A stretch of 63,175 nt of DNA from Prevotella sp. (GTDB lineage Bacteria > Bacteroidota > Bacteroidia > Bacteroidales > Bacteroidaceae): assembly GCA_022771625.1 (NCBI GenBank), contig JALFCW010000004.1:1-63175 (forward strand), given 5' to 3'. A program made the translations under genes and the position numbers. The notes below the pieces were generated by a model that had not been told where the DNA came from, ran no database searches, and saw only the letters and a list, made by a program, of their open reading frames with translations. Below are positions 53,401 to 62,410 of this stretch, one piece after another. How positions within the stretch are numbered: the first letter of the stretch is position 1; each line of letters starts with the position of its first letter.

Positions 53401-53950
53401 CTATCTCGACCGCAATAGAGATGAGTTCCGCCGTATGCCAAACGGTATATTCTCAGGATTCAAACTTCCTGATAATCTCTTCGAGCAAATACCAGAAAGC
53501 CTTGTTGCTGTTGTCGGTTATCCTCATCGTGAGGAAGGCAGTTGCAAGCCATACAAGGAAATATATCTTATGTGCCAGCCGACAGATTCACGTATTGCAG
53601 CCACTAAGACAGAGATGAACAGGGCTGAAGTGTTGGAGTTGTTGCGCACTAACAAGAATATGGAACGATTCGTGCCCGAATGGATTGAAGGCAAAGCATC
53701 ATACGGGAATGAGAAAAGTATGCTAGAGCATGATGACAGGAGCGAAAAACTCGAACGGTTGTCATCCATACTTCGTTCTTGGATGGAGTCGCATGTGCCT
53801 CAAGCAGCCACATCATTTATCCTCGACATAGCAAGTTCACGTAAAGGTATGAAGAAGGACAATTCGTTCGCCTCCGATGGCATATGCTTGGAGGATAAGT
53901 TTAAGTTGGAGAATTTTGACCTGATCACTTGGGAATACATAAGTAAATAA
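50468..53950 (+). CDS. PLD-domain / SNF2-type helicase restriction protein
   Basis: About 1160 residues from ATG 50468; an earlier in-frame TTG at 50423 is less likely. Residues about 40-155 form a phospholipase D-type nuclease domain with one HKD-like motif, HAKLYLF (His128, Lys130) and SGSSNLTDAG. The helicase motor has GLGKT (298-302), DESH (384-387), SATPINTG and a C-terminal half with LIATDCLSEGQNLQDA and RLIQRFGRIDRIGS. PLD nucleases cut DNA in the restriction enzyme BfiI, so this may be both motor and nuclease. The methylase gene follows after 22 bases. DISARM and BREX also use such parts, but their other genes are missing. Confidence 0.85.
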   Translation: MLIDNKKDRYPDDGYNIVTVWDYIRSFIGRNMDNPGMEQKGRLDIVTGYFTIRALSKLYRELPVDDHFRIVSSEMVEDTKKADNVIDLLNGDGSITTIIELADYAKEAVAFLKRDKVEIKAVVNAFCHAKLYLFTNNNLQSDSFYLSGSSNLTDAGLGLKATSNVELNVGNPCRTFDNDYKELNGWFNDLWKNIAKDKVHAVLNDKKSELIDVKEFFIRKIEEYFRTYTPQEIYYKILFELFNADIELDNSLEHQKDMSTLQNSVIWKTLFNYQQKGVISLIKMLRNYNGAILADAVGLGKTFSALAVIKYFQTKGYQTVLLCPKKLEQNWKQYLRRHGSRFEDDKFDYLVRFHTDLQDERLMRYDDAKLDYLQHSKRILIVIDESHNLRNEKSGRYQELMSSLIQNRDGHDDRDVKVLMLSATPINTGLNDVKGQFNLIGHGKDDAFDNDTFGVESLKNLFTDAQRKFTKWCEDDNRTIGGFISKLPPKFFNLTDKLIVARTRKLIEKTLGEDLGFPDKDKPVNVYQGVEHFGKYNTTEEIYAAFEELLLTAYQPSCYIPKTIKKARKEAHKEWDDDVNREMFLVKMMGILFMKRLESSWYSCMLTVEKVLDVHKRTLQMVEEFKQKKNDGQIVVDEDGVVSSDEDDIIEDYSLRKGTINIASMQNLNGFEKGLKADVKNLNEIYLALKDFETKYRHGQEHDLKLEHLVNILQDKKKAENKKVVIFTAYSDTAKFLFDELKARGVTRLAYASGQSVGSTGHHSTRDFTEVLESFAPYSKLYKEKDWTNLYEDARLNRSDYYDDEKQRWNVDYKKWQQLVYEYDRRTADKIDDGIDILIATDCLSEGQNLQDADMQINYDIHWNPVRLIQRFGRIDRIGSPNDIIRCVNFWPAKSFEAYLNLENRIQNRMSLMKLVDTETLEVNDSYKKMIEDNPLQDKNADRLLKELTDNSISDIERVETLSLKDFSFETYRQDLIDYLDRNRDEFRRMPNGIFSGFKLPDNLFEQIPESLVAVVGYPHREEGSCKPYKEIYLMCQPTDSRIAATKTEMNRAEVLELLRTNKNMERFVPEWIEGKASYGNEKSMLEHDDRSEKLERLSSILRSWMESHVPQAATSFILDIASSRKGMKKDNSFASDGICLEDKFKLENFDLITWEYISK

Positions 53951-53972
53951 CAATATAATATCATATTCGGTT

Positions 53973-56900
53973 ATGAAGGAAGTATTGAAATCATTTTCGC
54001 AAAAGTCTTTATATGATGCTTGTTGCGATATGCTCAACAGTTTGCAAATATCGTTTAAGCCTGTAACTCGTCAGGCTTTGCTTTTCAATAACCTATATCA
54101 TTATGAACTGTCAAAGTCTTTATCTGAGGTAGTTGATAAGGTTGAGGCTACATATTATATAGGTAATATTGATGAGGCTACATTGTCGGGAAAGGGTGAA
54201 GCCAAAAGCATAGATGAAGTTGAGAAGGCTACATCTGAAAGCAAGTATGAGAGTATGATGGTATTTGCTGTAGATATAACCGAAGGCAAGCAACTATCTC
54301 GTAGTCAATGTGCAACCCTAACACGTGGTTTCAATCGCATAGCTGCCGCCCAACCTGTAATTCTATTCGTGCGTGAGGGTGACAAGTTGACGCTTTCTAC
54401 TTGTGAACGTATGGAATACAGTCAAGAGTGGCGTCGTGGAGCAGGAGAGAAACTTGGAAAGGTGAGCATGCTTAAGGGAATTGACTGCCTCCATCCTCAT
54501 CGTGGTCACATCGACATACTGAATTCACTTGGCGACAAGCGTTATCCATCATTCGATGAGTTGTATAAACATTGGATGGAAGTGTTCAGTGCCCAGCCCC
54601 TTACCAAGGGATTCTATCGCGACCTGTTTGAGTGGTATCAGTGGGCGGTTGCGCCCGAAACGAAGGTTAGTTTCCCTGGAGACGTATCTACTCAGGATGA
54701 TGACCGTGAGGATATAGATACTCGTGTCATACGACTGATAACCCGACTTATGTTCGTGTGGTTTATCAAACAGAAAGGACTTGTGCCTAATAGTATATTT
54801 GACGTCAATTATCTTGGTTCTATATTAAAAGACTTTGACCCGCAAAGCGCTACTGATACGAATTATTATCAGGCAATTCTTCAGAATCTGTTCTTTGGCA
54901 CACTGAATAGGGCTATTATAGAGGATGGTGAGAGACGTGAGTTTGCCAAGGCTGCCAAGTCAGATGTCAAGAACTTGTATCGCTATGAAGAATTATTCAG
55001 TATTTCCGAGGACGAAGTTATAGAACTATTCTCTTCTGTTCCTTTCTTGAACTGCGGACTGTTTGAGTGTCAAGACAAGTCAAAGACCCTTGATGGTGTT
55101 GAGCGTAGGTTCTATAATGATGGATTTTCACGCAATGCCTTGAGATGGAAGGATGGTACATACAAGTATCGTGCAACTGTTCCAAATATCCTGTTCTTTC
55201 ATCCAGAGAAAGGTCTTGTATCTATCTTCAACCGATATGAATTTACAATAGAGGAAAACACTCCACAGGATGTTCAAGTGGCTCTCGACCCTGAGTTGTT
55301 AGGCAAGGTGTTTGAGAACTTGCTTGGTGCTTATAATCCAGAGACAAAGGAGACTGCACGCAATCAGAGTGGCTCATTCTATACTCCACGCGAGATTGTG
55401 CAGTATATGGTGAATGAGAGCCTTGTAGCTCATTTGAAACGTACTGTGGATGATAAATTGGAAGATAAATTCCGACAGCTTCTTGACTTTACTACTCATG
55501 AAGTGGAACTCACAGATGAACAAAAACATCAGATAGTTCATGCTCTTTTCACATGTAAAATACTTGACCCAGCATGTGGTTCGGGAGCTTTTCCTATGGG
55601 CATGCTCCAGCAGATGGTGCATATCCTGAGACAAGTGGACCCTAAAAATGAACAATGGCGTGAAGTGTTGTTGGATATGGCATCTGACGATAGCCGACGT
55701 GCTTTTGGAATAGCTGATGAGGAAGAACGAAACAAAAAGTTGGATGAAATCAAGGAAACATTCAATAACGCACTTAATTCTCCCGACTATACCCGCAAGC
55801 TATATATAATTGAGTCGTGTATCTATGGTGTTGACATTCAGCCTATAGCAATGCTAATTACCCGATTGCGTTTCTTCATCACGTTGATATGTGAGCAGAA
55901 TGAGATTATGCTTGATAAGCCGGAGGATAACTTCGGAATAAAGACTTTGCCTAATCTTGAGTCGAAGTTTGTTGCAGCCAACTCGTTGATATCGGCTGAT
56001 ATCCATAAGTATAACAATGACTGGACACAGGATTCTGTTTTGGCAATTCTCAAGGATGAACTAATGGCAATTCGCCGTCGCCATTTCTATACTCGCAAGC
56101 GTAGCGAAAAAATCAGACTTCTAAGGGATGATGAGAAGAAACGCGAGCAGATACATGAGCATATAAACAAACTCGTTGGTGAGCCTAATGAGAAGCGAAT
56201 TGCAGAGCTTCAACATACAATAAAAGAGAAAGAAACAGAACTTGCAAAATACCAAGGCGAACGTTGGATAGAAGAGAGTGTTCAAACCGATATGTTCTCA
56301 GACCCTCAGATTATCCGTTATGATGCTAATAAACGTTTTCGTGACATCATTAATGCTACAATCACAAATTGCCGTAATGATATAATGCGTGAAAAGCAAA
56401 AGAGCATACCGTCTGGTTTTGAGGCTGCAGTCCTCCAAGTCACGGATTGGAATCCCTATGATCAAAACACCGTCTCTCCATTCCTCGACATTGAATGGAT
56501 GTTTGGAGTGAGGGAAGGATTTGATATTGTTATTGGTAATCCGCCGTATCGCAGAATACAAGGTATTAGAAGCGATAATTCAGAATACGCTGATTACTTA
56601 TCAAGAAATTACAAGGCAGCAACAGGCTCATTTGACCTATATGTATGTTTTGCAGAAAGAGCAATGAACCTTTGTAATAATGACGGATTCGTAAACTTCA
56701 TCATGCCTATAAAATGGAGTAATGGTGCAATGGGTAAAGGACTTCGACTTCTCTGTTCGGAGAATAAGGCTGCGCAACGAATAATAAACTTTGGTTCGTA
56801 CCAAGTATTCAATGCATCAACATATACCGCTCTTCAGTGGTTTAAAAAGGATTCAGATGTTCTTCTTTATAATGAGCTTGATCGTGATTTGCCATCAAAT

Positions 56901-57881
56901 AAGGATTTGTCTTCATATTTGGAGGAATTAACGAAGTCTGATTTTTCTGAGATACCATCAGATAAGCTAAATGCAGAAACATGGGTATTGACACCTAAAG
57001 AAACCAATGAAATATTGAATAGATTAAAATGCCAACATTATTCAATGGGGGATTACTTTGATAAAATATTTTGTGGATTACAAACAAGTCGTGATGATAC
57101 TTATTTTCTTCATGATTGTACTACTTGTGGAAAATACATTAGAGGTTTTTCTAAAGATCAAGGAAAGTATTATGAAATCGAAAAGGGCCTAGTCCATCCA
57201 TTATTAAAAGGAAATAGTGTTCATAGATATGAGAATATTAAAACTGATAAATATGTCATATTTCCATATAAAATAGTGGATAGCCAGGCAATTTTGTATA
57301 CAGAAGATGAAATTAGACAACAATTTCCTTTAGGATATGCCTATTTGTTAAATAGTCAAAACATTTTAAGAAAAAGAGAGAATGGGAAACTCATAAATGA
57401 TGCACTATGGTATAGGTATATATATCCAAAAAGTCTTTCGCTTTTTGGTAAGGAAAAATTGGTTGCACCATATACATCATTTAAGAGCCAGTTTTCTTAT
57501 GATATTAATGGTGATTTCTATGCTACTACAAAGATATATGGTTATATAAAAAAGGATATGATAAAATCTTCTTATAAATCTTTGATGGCAATATTAAATT
57601 CAAGTTTAATGTGGTTTTTTATTAAAAATACAGGATATGTTTTACGAGGCGGATACTATACATATACGACCAATTATGTAAAACCGTTCCCAATGCCAAG
57701 CGATGAGGCAATTATTGCGATAGAACCTGTATTAATCCCACTTGTAGATAAAGTGTTATTGGCAAAAAAGAACAATCCTAAGGCAGATACATCAACTGAA
57801 GAAAGAGAGATTGACAACATTGTCTTTGACCTTTATGGTTTGACAGAAGAAGAACGAAACGAAATAATAAAAGAATCATGA
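53973..57881 (+). CDS. Eco57I-type N6-adenine DNA methyltransferase
   Basis: A 1302-residue methylase. The N-terminal 250 residues (MMVFAVDITEGKQLSRSQCATL, read in parts; VILFVREGDKLTLSTCERMEY) form a conserved domain seen in relatives of type IIG and BREX-like methylases. FYTPREIVQYMV is motif X, DPACGSGAF (532-540) is SAM motif I, IYGVDIQPIAMLITRLR is motif II/III, and NPPY (856-859) is the catalytic motif IV. A charged helical segment lies near 710-770. After about residue 1000 the DNA becomes strongly AT-rich, the presumed target-recognition part. It overlaps the next gene by 4 bases. Confidence 0.9.
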   Translation: MKEVLKSFSQKSLYDACCDMLNSLQISFKPVTRQALLFNNLYHYELSKSLSEVVDKVEATYYIGNIDEATLSGKGEAKSIDEVEKATSESKYESMMVFAVDITEGKQLSRSQCATLTRGFNRIAAAQPVILFVREGDKLTLSTCERMEYSQEWRRGAGEKLGKVSMLKGIDCLHPHRGHIDILNSLGDKRYPSFDELYKHWMEVFSAQPLTKGFYRDLFEWYQWAVAPETKVSFPGDVSTQDDDREDIDTRVIRLITRLMFVWFIKQKGLVPNSIFDVNYLGSILKDFDPQSATDTNYYQAILQNLFFGTLNRAIIEDGERREFAKAAKSDVKNLYRYEELFSISEDEVIELFSSVPFLNCGLFECQDKSKTLDGVERRFYNDGFSRNALRWKDGTYKYRATVPNILFFHPEKGLVSIFNRYEFTIEENTPQDVQVALDPELLGKVFENLLGAYNPETKETARNQSGSFYTPREIVQYMVNESLVAHLKRTVDDKLEDKFRQLLDFTTHEVELTDEQKHQIVHALFTCKILDPACGSGAFPMGMLQQMVHILRQVDPKNEQWREVLLDMASDDSRRAFGIADEEERNKKLDEIKETFNNALNSPDYTRKLYIIESCIYGVDIQPIAMLITRLRFFITLICEQNEIMLDKPEDNFGIKTLPNLESKFVAANSLISADIHKYNNDWTQDSVLAILKDELMAIRRRHFYTRKRSEKIRLLRDDEKKREQIHEHINKLVGEPNEKRIAELQHTIKEKETELAKYQGERWIEESVQTDMFSDPQIIRYDANKRFRDIINATITNCRNDIMREKQKSIPSGFEAAVLQVTDWNPYDQNTVSPFLDIEWMFGVREGFDIVIGNPPYRRIQGIRSDNSEYADYLSRNYKAATGSFDLYVCFAERAMNLCNNDGFVNFIMPIKWSNGAMGKGLRLLCSENKAAQRIINFGSYQVFNASTYTALQWFKKDSDVLLYNELDRDLPSNKDLSSYLEELTKSDFSEIPSDKLNAETWVLTPKETNEILNRLKCQHYSMGDYFDKIFCGLQTSRDDTYFLHDCTTCGKYIRGFSKDQGKYYEIEKGLVHPLLKGNSVHRYENIKTDKYVIFPYKIVDSQAILYTEDEIRQQFPLGYAYLLNSQNILRKRENGKLINDALWYRYIYPKSLSLFGKEKLVAPYTSFKSQFSYDINGDFYATTKIYGYIKKDMIKSSYKSLMAILNSSLMWFFIKNTGYVLRGGYYTYTTNYVKPFPMPSDEAIIAIEPVLIPLVDKVLLAKKNNPKADTSTEEREIDNIVFDLYGLTEEERNEIIKES

Positions 57882-59035
57882 GTAAACTTTCAGATTTTTA
57901 TGCCCATCGCAAGGAAATGTTGAAAGGTGACGGGCAATTCGAGATAGAGAATAAATGGGATGCTCTTGAAGAGAAAATCCTGCGTGAAGAATTGATGCCA
58001 GCTGTCGGGAAGGCTTTGCTTAAAGAGCTTCGCGATGTAAGGACTCCATTGACTCTTAACGTCAATTATATGCCTGACGGAACACTTGCTATGTCGTTTA
58101 CTCGCAATAGCCTAATAATGTCAATGACAAGTTACTCTGAAACGGAAGCAACTACTAACGAGTCAGCTACAAATCCGACGTATGACGAAACAGATATGGT
58201 GGAAGAACTAATGCCAGATGTAGAAGAGGAAGAGCAATCCTCTGTTGAAGAGGAGAAGCCAATTGACTATGTTATAGCAACATTCCCTGATGGCACCATG
58301 GAAAATCTGCCTAAGAAGACATTGAAGAGATATAAAGTAGTGTTCCCAGATGGAACGGTATTTGATGAGGGAGAGGGTAAATCAACTCTCATAAATACAT
58401 TAAAAAAGATAGGACTTAGACGTATTTGCAAAGAGGCTCAACATGTGGAACATTCTGGATATAAACTCGTTGGCACTATACCTTTTAGAGACAATGAAGG
58501 TAAGATAGACAAAAGCAAACAGGATTATGTTGATGGGTATTATGTGTTTAAGAACACTGATACTCCCGACAAAATATTGGACATACTAAAGATTAGCAGT
58601 AAGTTTGGAGTTGGGGTAGAAGTATATAGTTACGAAGGCGTTAACCTTACAAATGTTGTATCGATTAAGGATGCACGGAAAACTAGTGTTGACAGAAAGT
58701 CGGTAGCACCGAATACATCTGACTATTCGCTGCCTCCCAATCCAACGATTAAGGACTATTTCGAGAAATGGCTATATGAAAGAATGTCGGCAAGTGGGGC
58801 TAAGACATATTTATCTACGCTCAACAATGCCGTAAAATCTGAAATCAACAAATACGTTGATGCTAAAGCAGATTCCGTATTTTCGTTTACAACTACAGAA
58901 GAAATGCAGACTTGCATCGAATTGCTTGAGTCGAATGAAGATTATGTCTCATTAGACAAAGAGAAGCATCACGCTCTGAGTGCACCAATAAAGAAGTGGA
59001 TTGATTTTCTTGGGGAATATTCTGCAAGGGAATAG
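57878..59035 (+). CDS. Restriction-associated protein of unknown function, paralogue of the 61682 gene
   Basis: A 385-residue soluble protein. Its first 90 residues (LSDFYAHRKEM, ALEEKILREELMPAVGKALL, TLNVNYMPDGTLAMSF) align with those of the protein at 61682. A second shared block is FPDGTVFDEGEGKSTLINTLKKIGLRRI. An acidic linker (about 95-130) and a preceding half-copy FPDGTMENLPKKTLKRY suggest internal duplication. The C-terminal 100 residues are helical. The 4-base overlap with the methylase gene shows it belongs to the restriction operon, perhaps as specificity or control subunit. I know no assigned function. Confidence 0.75.
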   Translation: MSKLSDFYAHRKEMLKGDGQFEIENKWDALEEKILREELMPAVGKALLKELRDVRTPLTLNVNYMPDGTLAMSFTRNSLIMSMTSYSETEATTNESATNPTYDETDMVEELMPDVEEEEQSSVEEEKPIDYVIATFPDGTMENLPKKTLKRYKVVFPDGTVFDEGEGKSTLINTLKKIGLRRICKEAQHVEHSGYKLVGTIPFRDNEGKIDKSKQDYVDGYYVFKNTDTPDKILDILKISSKFGVGVEVYSYEGVNLTNVVSIKDARKTSVDRKSVAPNTSDYSLPPNPTIKDYFEKWLYERMSASGAKTYLSTLNNAVKSEINKYVDAKADSVFSFTTTEEMQTCIELLESNEDYVSLDKEKHHALSAPIKKWIDFLGEYSARE

Positions 59036-59110
59036 TTACATATTGTAAAAGTCAGTATTCACAAGAGCAGACGTGAATACGTGAGCCACGGGACAGGTAT
59101 GAAGTCGATG

Positions 59111-59174
59111 GGCAAAATGGGCAAAAGCAAATTGAATAAATGAATTTGCCCAATTTGCTTTTGCCCATTTTGCC
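59111..59174. terminator. Very strong hairpin after the restriction operon
   Basis: Two perfectly complementary 23-base arms (59111-59133 and 59152-59174) built on GGGCAAAAG and CTTTTGCCC, with an 18-base loop that repeats part of the arm (AATTTGCCC). It lies 76 bases after the 385-residue gene. A terminator or mRNA-stabilising stem is likely; there is no classic U-run. Confidence 0.75.
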
Positions 59175-59309
59175 TATTATCTGTTAATGTGCTATACATC
59201 TGTTGTATGTATAATCTCTGTCTGCAAAAAAGCGGAGTCACAACGGAGTCATAGCGGACTCACATAGGAGGAGAAAGCTTAATGGTTTTGCTTGATATTT
59301 AGGGATAAT

Positions 59310-59429
59310 CTTCCCGAAATCCATGTGATATGTGACGCTCGAGGTGATTGGATGGAGTTGAGAGAAGCCAAATAATTGCAAATAATCCGAGAAATGTTTG
59401 GAGGAATGGAAAATAGTTTGTATCTTTGC
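59310..59429 (+). repeat. Promoter-bearing repeat of about 120 bp, copy 1
   Basis: It shares near-identical sequence with 62411-62527 and 62797-62917. It begins at TTCCCGAAATCCATGTGA and ends in the promoter TTTG (59397-59400), 20 bases, TATCTTTG (59421-59428). Read in one frame it also encodes the tail GDWMELREAK and stop (about 59348-59373), as if derived from the end of an older gene. Copy 1 drives the AlbA_2 gene. Confidence 0.9.
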
Positions 59430-59471
59430 AAAAGGATTTTGTTTGATGTTTCTAAAAACTCAAGTACCGCT

Positions 59472-60881
59472 ATGACAATAATACATTCCGACGAAAGTCA
59501 AAACATAGAGTTTAAGGAGTCGTGGAACGACAAATACCTTCAGTGGATATGCGGCTTTGCCAATGCGCAGGGCGGCAGAATGTTCATTGGCGTGAACGAC
59601 AAGCACGAGGTGGTTGGTGTTGACAACTCAAAGAAGCTGATGGAGGATATTCCGAACAAGGTAAGGGATGTGTTGGGCATAATCGTCGATGTCAATCTCT
59701 TGGATGCTGACGGTTTGGCATATGTTGAAGTGGTTGTTGAGGCATATCCTTATCCGATAAGCTATCGTGGTCATTATTATCAGAGGAGTGGGGCCACAAA
59801 CCAAGAACTAAAAGGTGCAGCTCTCGACCGCTTTATGCTTAGGCGGCAAGGCAAGACTTGGGATGGGGTGCCAGTGCCTTATCTCACTGTGGATGATTTG
59901 GACAATGCAACATTTGATTTGTTCCGTAGATATGCAAAGCTGAGCAGACGAATGGAAGAGGCTGATTTGCAGGATGACAACAAGGGACTGCTTGAGAAAT
60001 TGCGTCTTTATGAAGGCTCGTATCTGAAACGTGCTGCCGCATTGTTGTTCCATCCCGATCCTGAGAAATACGTAACAGGAGCGTTTGTGAAAATCGGTTT
60101 CTTCAGAGAGGATGCCGACTTGGTGTATCAGGACGAGATACATGGCAACCTGTTCCAACAGATACATAAACTGATGGACTTGCTTTGCACAAAATATCTA
60201 AAGGCGGTAATAACATACGAGGGAATCCAGCGCATCGAGACCTTCCCAATGCCGCGAGAGGCATTGAGGGAAGCATTGCTCAACGCTTGCATTAACAAGG
60301 ATTATTCTGACACATCGCCAATACAAATCAGAGTAACTGATAATATGCTTCAGATTGTCAATGGCGGAGTTCTTCCCGATGGTTGGACTGTAGATACTTT
60401 GTTGTCATCGCATCGTAGTATGCCATACAATCCCGACATAGCCAACACATTCTTCCGTGCCGGCGAAGTGGAGGCATGGGGTAGGGGCATTGAGCGCATC
60501 ATCAAGGGCTGTCAAGAGGATGGCTTCTCTACGGTGGATTTCCGCTACGATGCCTGCGGGCTTTGGACAACTTTCAGGTATCAGTATCCTGCCAGGGTAG
60601 TTGGAGATACAGAAAACGTCCATGAAACCACCTTGGTAGGGCATGAAACTACCAAGAAAACTACCAAGAAAACTACCAAGAAAACATCTATGATACAAGA
60701 TGAAATAATTAATTGTCTTCAGAATAACCCTTATGCTACAGTAAAAGAAGTGCAGATGCAATTCAAAAGTATGACGATTGATGGAATACAGTATCACATA
60801 AAACGCCTTAAATCAATGGGGCTCTTAAAAAGAATAGGCCCTGACAAGGGTGGATATTGGCAAGTAATGGATATGCAGTAA
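59472..60881 (+). CDS. AlbA_2/Schlafen-like ATP-binding regulator
   Basis: About 469 residues from ATG 59472. An in-frame ATG-like start at 59376 lies upstream of the promoter and is rejected. Residues about 10-130 are the AlbA_2 (Schlafen-type) domain: QNIEFKESWNDKYLQWICGFANAQGGRMFIGVND. A GHKL-type ATPase-like segment follows (EALREALLNACINKDYSD, QIRVTDNMLQIVNGG, RAGEVEAWGRGIERI). The end has a TTKKTTKKTTKKT linker and a winged helix (YATVKEVQMQFKSMTIDGIQYHIKRLKSMG). Members are annotated as transcriptional regulators, and some act in phage defence. It stands alone behind a repeat-borne promoter. Confidence 0.88.
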   Translation: MTIIHSDESQNIEFKESWNDKYLQWICGFANAQGGRMFIGVNDKHEVVGVDNSKKLMEDIPNKVRDVLGIIVDVNLLDADGLAYVEVVVEAYPYPISYRGHYYQRSGATNQELKGAALDRFMLRRQGKTWDGVPVPYLTVDDLDNATFDLFRRYAKLSRRMEEADLQDDNKGLLEKLRLYEGSYLKRAAALLFHPDPEKYVTGAFVKIGFFREDADLVYQDEIHGNLFQQIHKLMDLLCTKYLKAVITYEGIQRIETFPMPREALREALLNACINKDYSDTSPIQIRVTDNMLQIVNGGVLPDGWTVDTLLSSHRSMPYNPDIANTFFRAGEVEAWGRGIERIIKGCQEDGFSTVDFRYDACGLWTTFRYQYPARVVGDTENVHETTLVGHETTKKTTKKTTKKTSMIQDEIINCLQNNPYATVKEVQMQFKSMTIDGIQYHIKRLKSMGLLKRIGPDKGGYWQVMDMQ

Positions 60882-60910
60882 CTGAATAAGATGTATAAAA
60901 AGAATACGTT

Positions 60911-61618
60911 ATGTTGACATCATCAATGAATTCAAGCGACCTCCTTCGCATTCTGTCTGCGGATCATGAAAGAATCGCAAGATGGGGACAGTATAGGATA
61001 AAGGAGATGAGAAGTGAATTGCTAAGAGGAATGAAAGACAAGATATGGAAGTATTTTGACTATCATACCGATAATGCAGACTATATTATTGTGATACATT
61101 GTAATAGGGCGGGCAAATTTGGTATAATAAGATTTGCTTATATCAAAGAGACGAATGAATACTTATCGAAAATGCAATGCGTTCCTGGGTATAGCTCAAT
61201 TTCAGTACATATGCTGCATAGGTATGCCGAAAGGGTTCTAAAAAATAAAGACTTGTCAATTGGGGAAACATTGCTTGCTTTTTCCCAGCAGAACACGTCT
61301 ATTGTCATATATTATGATGATACGAATTTTGTCGCAGCGAATGGAAAGGGGTTAGTATTGATGAAATATGATGTTCGTCGTGACATAGTATGTATGAAAA
61401 CCTTCGTTAGTCTTGATATGTTAAAGGAAAGCCAATATTCTGCATGGGAAAAAGTAAGTGAAATACTGAAAAGTAAACAAGAGTTCAAATCATTTACAGC
61501 TCAACGAAAAGGATTGGTAGGAGAGGAAAAGTGGAAATCTCTGGTGTTTATTGACGATAAGCAAGTTTTGTCAAAAAAAGAAGCATTTGAACTATATGCA
61601 ACTTTTTACAAAGAATAG
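60911..61618 (+). CDS. Uncharacterised protein in the defence island
   Basis: A 235-residue soluble protein I do not recognise; the start may also be ATG 60926. It has a mixed alpha/beta composition: a basic N-terminal helix (ERIARWGQYRIKEMRSELLRGM), a beta-rich middle (DYIIVIHCNRAGKFGIIRFAYI) and a His/Tyr-containing helix (VHMLHRYAERVLKN) that resembles small metal-dependent or RNase-like proteins only in a loose way. It lies 29 bases after the AlbA_2 gene on the same strand. Codon use is AT-rich like the rest of the island. Confidence 0.65.
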   Translation: MLTSSMNSSDLLRILSADHERIARWGQYRIKEMRSELLRGMKDKIWKYFDYHTDNADYIIVIHCNRAGKFGIIRFAYIKETNEYLSKMQCVPGYSSISVHMLHRYAERVLKNKDLSIGETLLAFSQQNTSIVIYYDDTNFVAANGKGLVLMKYDVRRDIVCMKTFVSLDMLKESQYSAWEKVSEILKSKQEFKSFTAQRKGLVGEEKWKSLVFIDDKQVLSKKEAFELYATFYKE

Positions 61619-61681
61619 TGCGGGGAAATAGGCTAGTTATGATGAATACATAGATAATGAACAAAATAAGAAGAACTATAT

Positions 61682-62332
61682 ATGAGCAGATTGGACGATT
61701 TATATAAGGCAATAGAGACGATGCGGCGTGAGCATTTGTCAACGGCTGACCTTGAGGCAAAGGTGAGCCTCGCGGAAGAAGAAATCATAAAGAATGAGAT
61801 TCTTCCTGTATTGAAACAGAACATTGAACCGGCACTGCAACCAGTGAAGCGGGAATTGGTTCTCGTGGTCGATTATGTGCCTGGCTATCCGCTTAGCGTG
61901 CATCTCAGCCGAAAGCGCAACTTTGCGGCAGAGATACCCGATGCCAAGGAAATAGTGATTGACCCGGAAGTGACTCACTCTAAACATTTCCGCATTGAAA
62001 CTCAAACACAGCGTGGTCCTGCAACTGACTTGACTGTGCGGTTTCCTGATGGTGAGGTAATCGCTGAAAAGAAAGCTGCCGATACTTTTGAGAAAACTAT
62101 AAAGAAAATTGGTGTGGATAGGGTTAGGCAATTGGTCGAGCGACTTAATCTGAAATTCTGCAAAGTGCCCGTCATCTCTAATCGTCGTGACGAGAAATAT
62201 GGAAGTTCGCAAAGGTCTCTCGGAGGTGGTTGGTTACTGATAACCCATAGCAATAACAAAATGAAGAAACAGTTTCTCGATAAAGTCTCTAAAGAACTGA
62301 ACTTGGGGTTGGTTGTTGAAATAAAGAAATAG
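61682..62332 (+). CDS. Restriction-associated protein of unknown function, shorter paralogue
   Basis: A 216-residue protein. The start MSRLDDLYKAIETMRREHLS, the block SLAEEEIIKNEILPVLKQNI and LVLVVDYVPGYPLSVHLSRK align with the 385-residue protein at 57878. A second domain, TDLTVRFPDGEVIAEKKAAD followed by TFEKTIKKIGVDRVRQLVE, matches its FPDG block. The end (SLGGGWLLITHSNNKMKKQ, LNLGLVVEIKK) is typical of proteins found beside Bacteroidota restriction genes. No catalytic motif is evident; DNA binding or specificity is a guess. Two related proteins in one island suggest two former restriction operons. Confidence 0.75.
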   Translation: MSRLDDLYKAIETMRREHLSTADLEAKVSLAEEEIIKNEILPVLKQNIEPALQPVKRELVLVVDYVPGYPLSVHLSRKRNFAAEIPDAKEIVIDPEVTHSKHFRIETQTQRGPATDLTVRFPDGEVIAEKKAADTFEKTIKKIGVDRVRQLVERLNLKFCKVPVISNRRDEKYGSSQRSLGGGWLLITHSNNKMKKQFLDKVSKELNLGLVVEIKK

Positions 62333-62410
62333 GGTTATGCAGATATTACTTTGGTCGATATTCCTAGTTATAATGTGGAACTGGATTGTAGGGAAGAGGG
62401 AAAAGTGAAT

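Noticed and set aside
50468..59035. Calling the second system DISARM or BREX
   Set aside because: The helicase, PLD and methylase parts are shared, but drmA, drmB, pglZ, brxC and brxL-like genes are absent.
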